Shown: piece after piece, positions 1-4,487 of the stretch
Position numbering within the stretch: position 1 is the stretch's first letter
How the letters are laid out: each line of letters starts with the position of its first letter
From: Verrucomicrobiaceae bacterium
GTDB lineage: Bacteria > Verrucomicrobiota > Verrucomicrobiae > Verrucomicrobiales > Akkermansiaceae
Length of the DNA: 5,452 nucleotides
Assembly (NCBI GenBank): GCA_947372405.1
Contig: CANBTO010000379.1
Coordinates: forward strand, 1-5,452
Direction: 5' to 3'
The notes under the pieces: model-generated
What the model was told of the DNA's origin: nothing
The model's input: the letters and a program-made list of their open reading frames with translations, nothing else
Databases searched by the model: none
Program-made: the position numbers and the translations under genes

Positions 1-330
1 CCAGCGGAGAAAGGCAAAGACCACAAGCACCAAACCGATGCCGCGCGTAGCCAGCGCGCTGGGCAGCGAAACGAAGCAAATCGAACCGGCCACTGCGCAC
101 GGGATGGCCGTCGCGAGAAAGAGCACTACGGGATACCAGTGGATGTCCCTAAAGCCGAACGCCATCCGGGAAAGGTTGCCGGCGAACTGCGCCACCGTGA
201 GCAGAGGAACAGCCTGCGCCGGACCGACAGTGACAATAAGTAAGGGCAACAAAAGCAACGCGCCGCCGAAGCCAGCGGCTCCCGAAATGGCAGCGGCTAA
301 AAAAGCCGCGAGGATTAGGGCAGCGGTCAT
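1..330 (-). CDS. TauE/SafE-family (sulfite exporter-like) membrane transporter, N-terminal part
   Basis: This frame is open from ATG (328-330) to the left edge, giving 110 residues without a stop; the gene continues outside the window. The start is well fixed because an in-frame TGA (331-333) directly precedes the ATG. The protein is almost entirely hydrophobic. A first segment covers about residues 3-35 and contains the glycine-rich stretch SGAAGFGGALLLLPLL (16-31). A second lies near 38-50, followed by QFAGNLSRMAFG with N52 and R55. Further segments lie at about 66-89 and 96-109. A glycine-rich first helix leading into a 'P..LT..Q..GN..R' stretch is typical of TauE/SafE (formerly DUF81) permeases, which move sulfite, organosulfonates or other small anions across the inner membrane. 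The substrate cannot be read from the sequence. It lies 167 bp downstream of the PepSY-barrel gene on the same strand. The Shine-Dalgarno is weak (AGAG about 10 nt upstream). The family call is fairly secure and the substrate is unknown. Confidence 0.78.
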   Translation of the reverse strand, partial: MTAALILAAFLAAAISGAAGFGGALLLLPLLIVTVGPAQAVPLLTVAQFAGNLSRMAFGFRDIHWYPVVLFLATAIPCAVAGSICFVSLPSALATRGIGLVLVVFAFLRW

Positions 331-497
331 TCACGATTTCTCTGGCAACGTCCAAGAGCACGCAACCCCGCTAGCGGGAGCGAGCGTCGAACGCAGCGTT
401 GGGGTTGTAATTACGTGAGATCATCGGGAACAGTGCGGCTGGTGGGGGGCGGTGTCTCGCCTTCGGCGATTCTGATTGTTATGGGATGAGGTGTGGA
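331..497. other. Intergenic spacer with a structured GC-rich segment
   Basis: This is the gap between the PepSY-barrel stop and the transporter start; no gene is seen in it. It contains a 7-bp inverted repeat, CAACCCC (363-369) with GGGGTTG (401-407). Overlapping the left arm is a perfect 12-bp palindrome CCCGCTAGCGGG (367-378). A further small hairpin TCGCC-TTC-GGCGA lies near 454-466. Neither hairpin is followed by a T-run on the minus strand, so an intrinsic terminator is not supported. The segment could be mRNA structure between two co-transcribed genes, a Rho-type end, or a leader of the transporter gene. The dyads are read directly; any function is a guess. Confidence 0.35.
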
Positions 498-1769
498 TCA
501 GAAGTTCCATACGACGTAAAACTGTCCGACGGGACGCGGCCCCGGCTGGGTGTCATCGCGCAGCGATTGGCTGATGCTGGCTTTGAGCGACCAGTTGGCG
601 TCGAAGGCGTAGATCGCGCCAAGCGTCGTTAGAAAAGTATAATCACGCGAGTCATCTACCGGGATGACCGTGTAAAGTTCCGTGCCAACGGCGAAGTGCT
701 TGTTAAAGTTGTAAAGCGAGCCGATGCCTCCAAAGGCAGCGTCGCTGGCCGAGCTGTCAAATGCCCACAAATAGCCAGCCTCCGCGAAGTGATACCAGTT
801 GCCTACAGTCTTGCCAATCTCAATGGGCAACTGCGCCCGCCAAATGCCATCGCTCAATCCTCGATTTGTGCTCGCCGTCGGGATAGTCACCTTGGGCGCG
901 ATGGAAACCGCAGGGAACCAGCCCTGCGGGTCTTCTTCCAAGAAGCGCCACTTCACTTTGAAGTCCGTGGTGCCAAAGCCATACACGCTGGGCCCATTGT
1001 CGGGGTCAAGTCCGACACCAGCCAACGTCAGGTTGAGGCGGACGGTGGGAACGATAGCGTAGTTGAGGTCGAGAATCGGGCCGGCGAGCGCATCGCCGGA
1101 GGCGTTGTGTTCAGCGACCATGCCGAGCTTGATTTCCCAGCCGGGCGAGAAAAGCGGGTCGTCTGTAAAGAACGGCGAGTCCGCGTTAGCGGAGTCGCCC
1201 GAGGCGAGGAAGAGAGCACTCGAGAAAGCCCAAAAGACTTTTCGCATGCCGGTGCGAGGCGTGCGTGGTTTCATGCGGAAGTAAATGATGATGCCGGTAA
1301 CAGTCAGCGCAAACAGCAGAGTACCCCAGACCATGCCGAGCACCATGCCACCGTCGCCAAACGCTTCGCCGGAGTGAAGCCGGAGAATCAACGAATCTTC
1401 GGTGTAATCCTCCACGCTGAGAACCTCACCTGTGCGGGCGTGGACGGCGATGCGCCGTCCCGCCTGCTGACCATTCGGGCCGAAATAGAAAGTGATGGTC
1501 GGCGCATCGCCCTTGAGCTGCCAAACCATCTTGTCGAGCGGCTGCGCGCCAGCCCGCGCGGCGGCGGCCACGCGGGCCTTCTCGAAGCTGTCGCCAAACT
1601 CCGCGCCTACACTCTGCGAGGTAACGGATGATGTTAGGTCGCGAATACGCTCACGCTCGGTCTCCTCTGCACCGAAGAACTTGACGCACTCCAGCCAAAC
1701 GCCGGTGAACGAAGCGAGGAGGAGGAAAATAGCGGCGGGAACGCCCAGCCAGCGATGGATCTTGCGCAT
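498..1769 (-). CDS. PepSY-associated TM protein fused to an outer-membrane beta-barrel (phenol MetA/transporter-like) domain
   Basis: A 423-residue protein with two recognisable parts in one frame. Residues 1-174 form a PepSY/TM unit: MRKIHRWLG start with the usual H5, TM1 at about 7-32, a periplasmic PepSY-like region at about 62-121 (ending in ARTGEV), the LHSGE motif near 131-135 and TM2 at about 141-164. A basic loop follows (RMKPRTPRTGMRK), then a short hydrophobic stretch and ANA|D (194-197) resembling a signal peptidase I site. Residues 197-423 resemble the outer-membrane 'transporter'/phenol MetA family: an FFTDDPLFSPGWE opening, alternating hydrophobic strands and a C-terminal phenylalanine as in barrel proteins. 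The start at 1769 is preferred because it begins with the conserved MRKIHRW and has GCGGAA about 8 nt upstream; an ATG at 1832 would add 21 atypical residues. PepSY/TM proteins often accompany iron or reductase systems, and the barrel family is poorly defined, so the cargo is unknown. A recent indel joining two genes is an alternative to a true fusion. Confidence 0.75.
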   Translation of the reverse strand: MRKIHRWLGVPAAIFLLLASFTGVWLECVKFFGAEETERERIRDLTSSVTSQSVGAEFGDSFEKARVAAAARAGAQPLDKMVWQLKGDAPTITFYFGPNGQQAGRRIAVHARTGEVLSVEDYTEDSLILRLHSGEAFGDGGMVLGMVWGTLLFALTVTGIIIYFRMKPRTPRTGMRKVFWAFSSALFLASGDSANADSPFFTDDPLFSPGWEIKLGMVAEHNASGDALAGPILDLNYAIVPTVRLNLTLAGVGLDPDNGPSVYGFGTTDFKVKWRFLEEDPQGWFPAVSIAPKVTIPTASTNRGLSDGIWRAQLPIEIGKTVGNWYHFAEAGYLWAFDSSASDAAFGGIGSLYNFNKHFAVGTELYTVIPVDDSRDYTFLTTLGAIYAFDANWSLKASISQSLRDDTQPGPRPVGQFYVVWNF

Positions 1770-2010
1770 ATATTTATTTCCGCAACAGGTTTTGTTCGTA
1801 GGCTCTCCGGATGTGATATCCAGACGATCCATCCGCGAAAGGTTTGTCGGAATCCATTGATTTCACAAGGATTTTCGGGTTGCACGTGCCCGGCTTTGCT
1901 GCGCTGCGCCGTGGCAAGCCAAGGTCCGGATTCGGGAGACATGCCATGGCGGATAGACGCACGAAAGAAACCCCGGCGCGGAGTGGGGGAATGGGGATGC
2001 CATTCTGAAG

Positions 2011-2037
2011 ATTCGCCGGATTCGCCGGATTCGCGGT
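2011..2037. repeat. 9-bp tandem repeat, three copies
   Basis: Two perfect copies of ATTCGCCGG (2011-2019 and 2020-2028) are followed by a third decayed one, ATTCGCGGT (2029-2037). The repeat is non-coding as far as can be told. The 9-bp period is close to the unit spacing inside the larger inverted-repeat elements in this window, although the sequence differs. Confidence 0.8.
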
Positions 2038-2084
2038 GCCTGACTCTTCAATCGCGATGTCGAGCATGCCCGCTTCTTTGATTG

Positions 2085-2098
2085 TGGTCCGGAGACCA
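2085..2098. promoter_or_regulatory. Small dyad TGGTC-N4-GACCA (possible protein-binding site)
   Basis: Perfect 5-bp arms flank the tetranucleotide CGGA. It lies between the divergent genes, 316 bp from the PepSY-barrel start and 272 bp from tetR. Its half-site differs from the TACCGA dyad near tetR, so it need not be bound by the same protein. An arm of this length can arise by chance, hence the low confidence. Confidence 0.2.
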
Positions 2099-2157
2099 GT
2101 GACTCCAAGGCAATTGCACCGGGGAGAGGTTGTGGCAAAATCCGGAATGAAGAGGTG

Positions 2158-2256
2158 TTTTCACCGCCAAGACGCCAAGCTCAACGGATGGAAAATCGCA
2201 ATGTAGAGGCACTCGCCTGGAGTTTCCTTGGCGGACTTGGCGTCTTGGCGGTTCAA
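2158..2256. repeat. GCCAAG-type inverted-repeat element, copy 1
   Basis: This element of about 99 bp has perfect 17-bp arms at 2163-2179 (ACCGCCAAGACGCCAAG) and 2236-2252. The right side carries three CTTGGCG units (from 2227, 2236 and 2244), spaced 8-9 bp. The left side carries two GCCAAG units, with degenerate sequence where a third might have been. The core between the arms is not shared with copy 2, but the edges are: a 22-bp stretch beginning TTTTCACCG at 2158 and TTTCCTTGGCG at 2223-2233 recur in copy 2 in the same order. It could form a long hairpin as RNA. It has no T-run, so it is not an obvious terminator. It is best read as a small dispersed, REP/MITE-like repeat; no transposase is visible. 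Confidence 0.8.
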
Positions 2257-2343
2257 ATTCTTCCATCCGCCCCGTCCAGCTCAAAGAACGATTCCTCATG
2301 CAGGAACCCTACGGGTGGGTCCGGGTTTTCGTGCTTTCCAGCA

Positions 2344-2359
2344 TACCGATGGGTCGGTA
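2344..2359. promoter_or_regulatory. Candidate TetR-type operator, TACCGA-N4-TCGGTA
   Basis: A perfect 6-bp inverted repeat with spacer TGGG ends 10 bp before the ATG of the TetR-family gene and touches its Shine-Dalgarno. TetR-family dimers commonly bind near-perfect palindromes of about 14-20 bp close to their own promoter, so size and position fit autorepression. Binding here would sit at or just downstream of a tetR promoter. The palindrome is read directly; its assignment as the operator is inference. Confidence 0.5.
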
Positions 2360-2363
2360 AGGA
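2359..2363 (+). promoter_or_regulatory. Ribosome binding site of the TetR-family gene
   Basis: AAGGA lies 6 nt before the ATG at 2370, which fixes this start. Its first base is also the last base of the operator candidate, so a bound repressor would lie directly beside the translation initiation region. Confidence 0.65.
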
Positions 2364-2369
2364 ATTGGA

Positions 2370-2969
2370 ATGAAGCAGCGCAGGAAGGAACCGGTGGTGA
2401 CGCGGCAGGCGATTCTGGATGCGGCGGGAGTGGAGTTTGCGCGGGTGGGCTATGCGGCGACGGGGCTCGGCGGGATTGTTTCGCGGGCGGGGCTGACGAA
2501 GGGCGCGCTGTTCCATCATTTCGCGGACAAGACCAAACTGACGGAGGCTTGGATTCTCGGGCCTCTAACCGCCGGGATCACCCAGGTCTGGATCACGCCG
2601 CTGGAGGCCATCGGTTCGCTGAAAGCGTTGCAGGGGTTTTGTCGGACGCGTTGTCTGGAGCTGCGGCCTGCGGACGAGCTATCGGCGCTGGTGTTGCTGA
2701 CGGCGGAGACGGCGGCCATCGACGAGACGCTGGGTGGTGCGCTGGAGGGATTGTTCGCCGCCTGGCGTGCGGCGACGGCCGGGCTGCTGGAGCGGGGGAA
2801 ATCCGAGGGTTGGATCCACCGGTCCATCCAGCCGGAGGCGGAGGCGGCGTTTCTGGTGGCCACGTTCTGCGGCTTTACCGTCACCACGAAGGCCAGCACG
2901 GATGAAACGAGCCGACGGGCCTGTGCGTCCGCGTTGGAAGCCTATCTGGAAACGCTCAGGGCGCAGTAG
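2370..2969 (+). CDS. TetR/AcrR-family transcriptional regulator
   Basis: A 199-residue protein, the normal size for the family. The N-terminal DNA-binding domain spans about residues 11-59: TRQAILDAAGVEFARVGYAAT, then GIVSRAGLTKGALFHHFADK, with the helix-turn-helix around 33-52 and the characteristic K-x-x-L-x-x-x-W (residues 54-61) entering helix 4. Residues 62-199 form the variable helical ligand-binding and dimerisation domain, with no recognisable effector signature. An AAGGA site 6 nt upstream supports the ATG. The gene stands alone, divergent from the PepSY-barrel gene and convergent with galK. Two copies of a GCCAAG repeat element flank it. A palindrome just upstream suggests autorepression. 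Other targets could include the divergent PepSY-barrel gene, but nothing in the sequence proves it. Base composition (about 68% GC where sampled) matches galK rather than the left-hand block. Confidence 0.93.
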   Translation: MKQRRKEPVVTRQAILDAAGVEFARVGYAATGLGGIVSRAGLTKGALFHHFADKTKLTEAWILGPLTAGITQVWITPLEAIGSLKALQGFCRTRCLELRPADELSALVLLTAETAAIDETLGGALEGLFAAWRAATAGLLERGKSEGWIHRSIQPEAEAAFLVATFCGFTVTTKASTDETSRRACASALEAYLETLRAQ

Positions 2970-2996
2970 GCTTCAGCCTGACGACTCACTTGGATT

Positions 2997-3087
2997 TTTT
3001 CACCGCCAAGACGCCAAGGTCGCCAAGTTGGATTTTCAGATGAGAAAACCTGACTTTCCTTGGCGCTCTTGGCGCCTTGGCGGTGAA
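2997..3087. repeat. GCCAAG-type inverted-repeat element, copy 2
   Basis: The arms at 3001-3027 and 3059-3085 pair over 27 positions with three mismatches, around a core of about 31 nt. Each arm is a small tandem array of three GCCAAG/CTTGGC units at 8-9 bp spacing. The first 22 bp (2997-3018) are identical to 2158-2179 of copy 1, and TTTCCTTGGCG (3055-3065) repeats 2223-2233, so both copies have the same orientation and shared edges with unrelated cores. It begins 27 bp after the tetR stop. Confidence 0.85.
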
Positions 3088-3092
3088 TTTTT
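3001..3092 (+). terminator. Possible rho-independent terminator of tetR formed by repeat copy 2
   Basis: The long imperfect hairpin of copy 2 is followed on the plus strand by AATTTTT (T-run 3088-3092). It begins 31 nt after the tetR stop. The stem is far longer and the loop larger than in standard intrinsic terminators, so efficiency is uncertain. On the minus strand the hairpin is not followed by a T-run. Confidence 0.4.
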
Positions 3093-3148
3093 GAAGTTTC
3101 TCGCCTTTCCACACCCAACCACTGTGTTCTGGTGCTAAAGAGGAAAAT

Positions 3149-3271
3149 GAACCGCAGATTCACGCAGATGAACACTGATGTGAAGAGGCTGATGAAACAT
3201 GGGACTCGAATCCTGTGGGTGAGCTAGCCCTTTCACCCAACTCTTGGATTCTCTGCGTCCATCTGCGGTTT
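3149..3271. repeat. CGCAGAT-type inverted-repeat element with a nested hairpin
   Basis: The left arm begins at 3150 (AACCGCAGATTCACGCAGAT) and continues as degenerate units of about 10 bp to 3180. The right arm is 3250-3271 (TCTGCGTCCATCTGCGGTTT). They pair over about 20 positions with two mismatches in the middle. The spacer of about 80 bp contains a second hairpin, TGGGTGA (3216-3222) with TCACCCA (3233-3239). Pyrimidine-rich, T-containing tracts follow the outer stem on both strands: TCTCTTCTCTTTC after 3271 on plus, TCATTTTCCTCTTT beyond 3149 on minus. The element starts 18 bp after the galK stop, so it will be in the galK mRNA 3' end and may help end transcription from that side. I associate similar CGCAGAT repeats with many bacterial genomes, but cannot search for them here. 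Confidence 0.7.
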
Positions 3272-3289
3272 CTCTTCTCTTTCGAGACT

Positions 3290-4474
3290 TCATGCCTTGT
3301 GCACCAGATGGGCGCCTTGCGAGGGCCGCGAGGCGAAGATCTGCGGCTTGATGCCGGTGGCTTTTTCATAGCCTTCGGAGAGCGCCGCGGCGATGGCGGT
3401 GGCCTTGCCGGATTCGCAGAGGGTGACGGTGGATCCGCCGAAACCGCCACCGGTCATGCGGGCGCCGATGACCCCGCCGCTGCGGCCGATGCCGCGGGCG
3501 AGATCTACCATGATGTCGAGTTCCTTGCAGGAGACTTCGAAGTCGTCGCGCAGGGAGTCATGGCTGGCGGCCATCAAGGGGCCGAGGGTTTCGAAGTCGT
3601 TTCTGGCAAGCGCGGCGGCGGCGGCGATAGTGCGGGAAATCTCGCCGACCACGTGGCGGGAGCGGCGGTTGATGGGATCGCCGAGTTTATCCCAGTTCGC
3701 CTGGACGTCGGCGGAGGAGACATCGCGCCACGAGGCCTTGCCGAGAATGGCGAGGCCGTCCTCGGTGTGCTTGCGGCGCAAGGCGTAGCCGCCGTCGGAG
3801 AGTTCGTGATGCACCATGGTGTTGGAGATGAGCACCGTGAGATCCGGGTTTTCGAAGGGGACGAGTTCGGGCTCTCCGGTCTGGCAGTCGATGAGGACGA
3901 GGCGGTTGACCTTGCCGAAGGCGGAGGCGAACTGGTCCATGATGCCGCAGGGGACGTGGGCGAAGTCATGCTCGGCTTTCTGGCAGAGCAGGGCTTTCTC
4001 GCGGGTCTGGAGGCGGGTGTCGAGCAGGCCTTCGAGGAAGGTGGCGGTGGCGCACTCAAGCGCCGCGGACGAGGAGAGGCCGGCTCCTCCGGGCACCGAG
4101 GAGAGGATGAAGGCATCGAAACCCGGAATGTGGTGGCCGCGGACCTGGAAGCCGTGGATGACGCCGCGGATGTAGTTCGCCCATTTCGGTTCCGCGACCT
4201 GCTGCGGCTGCGTGAGGTCGAGCACGGCGATCTGGTCGTTGAGCGAGGTGCCGATGCGGGCCTGGTTGGTGCCGTTGGCCGTGCCGGCGATGACCACGTA
4301 GCGGTCGATGGCGAAGGGCATGACGAAGCCGTCACAGTAGTCGATGTGTTCCCCGATGAGGTTCACGCGGCCGGGCGCGGCGGCGGTGATGGTGGCCTTG
4401 GAGTGGAGATGGGTGAGCAGTCCGGCGGCGGCGTCGGAGACGAGATCGGTTAGGTCGGGGTTTATCTGGAGCAT
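3290..4474 (-). CDS. galK: Galactokinase
   Basis: A 394-residue GHMP-family kinase that phosphorylates alpha-D-galactose to galactose-1-phosphate with ATP, the first committed step of the Leloir pathway in the cytoplasm. The galactokinase signature GRVNLIGEHIDYCDG is at residues 35-49, with R36 as the expected catalytic arginine and E42, H43 and D45 in the sugar site. The ATP-binding motif PGGAGLSSSAALE is at 128-140. CGIMDQFASAFGK (166-178) supplies the catalytic aspartate D170. GGGFGG (342-347) is the third GHMP motif. All key residues are intact and the length is normal. The ATG at 4474 is chosen because it begins a typical N-terminus; an upstream in-frame start at 4594 would add 40 proline-rich residues overlapping opgH. 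No Shine-Dalgarno is visible, so translation may be coupled to opgH, whose stop is 13 bp upstream. galT and galE are not in the window. Confidence 0.97.
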   Translation of the reverse strand: MLQINPDLTDLVSDAAAGLLTHLHSKATITAAAPGRVNLIGEHIDYCDGFVMPFAIDRYVVIAGTANGTNQARIGTSLNDQIAVLDLTQPQQVAEPKWANYIRGVIHGFQVRGHHIPGFDAFILSSVPGGAGLSSSAALECATATFLEGLLDTRLQTREKALLCQKAEHDFAHVPCGIMDQFASAFGKVNRLVLIDCQTGEPELVPFENPDLTVLISNTMVHHELSDGGYALRRKHTEDGLAILGKASWRDVSSADVQANWDKLGDPINRRSRHVVGEISRTIAAAAALARNDFETLGPLMAASHDSLRDDFEVSCKELDIMVDLARGIGRSGGVIGARMTGGGFGGSTVTLCESGKATAIAAALSEGYEKATGIKPQIFASRPSQGAHLVHKA

Positions 4475-4487
4475 GGGATGGTGCGGG

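Larger units (their letters stand above)
1770..2369. other. Divergent intergenic region (600 bp) between the PepSY-barrel gene and tetR
   Basis: I see no convincing gene here. Open frames exist on both strands (for example minus 1774-2067), but they are short, lack recognisable motifs and overlap repeats. The region holds, in order, an AT-rich leader before the PepSY-barrel start (1770-1800), an 8-bp palindrome GCACGTGC (1882-1889), a 9-bp tandem triplet (2011-2037), a TGGTC-N4-GACCA dyad (2085-2098), a GCCAAG inverted-repeat element (2158-2256) and a TetR-type operator candidate (2344-2359). Promoters for both flanking genes must lie here, but I cannot pick out clear -35/-10 pairs. Confidence 0.6.

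Noticed and set aside
696..1631. Plus-strand open frame of 311 codons opposite the PepSY-barrel gene
   Set aside because: It shows no recognisable domain or membrane pattern and has an Arg/Ala-rich composition. The minus strand encodes clear PepSY and barrel sequence over the same bases.
1774..2067. Minus-strand frame of 97 codons ahead of the PepSY-barrel gene
   Set aside because: It has no recognisable motif, and its N-terminus is the 9-bp tandem read as NPANPAN. It ends in the leader of the PepSY-barrel gene. It could be a remnant, but there is no support for a gene.
2228..2905. Plus-strand frame overlapping tetR, starting inside repeat copy 1
   Set aside because: It is a glycine-rich, out-of-frame shadow of the TetR gene, which has a good ribosome site and a canonical HTH domain.
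2158..3087. Composite transposon around tetR
   Set aside because: The repeats are under 100 bp, no transposase or target-site duplication is visible, and copy cores differ. Only a MITE/REP-like reading is defensible.
3196..3222. tRNA-like T-loop sequence (CTCGAAT within GGGACTCGAATCCTG)
   Set aside because: The flanking bases do not form a five-pair T stem, and no acceptor, D or anticodon arms could be found on either strand.
2011..3271. CRISPR-like arrangement of short repeats
   Set aside because: The units are 7-10 bp, adjacent or inverted, with no 25-40 bp direct repeats, no uniform spacers and no cas genes.
3215..4453. Long plus-strand open frame of 412 codons opposite galK
   Set aside because: Its product is low-complexity Gly/Ala/Glu/Asp sequence typical of the antisense of a GC-rich gene. 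The minus strand here encodes a complete galactokinase with all motifs intact.
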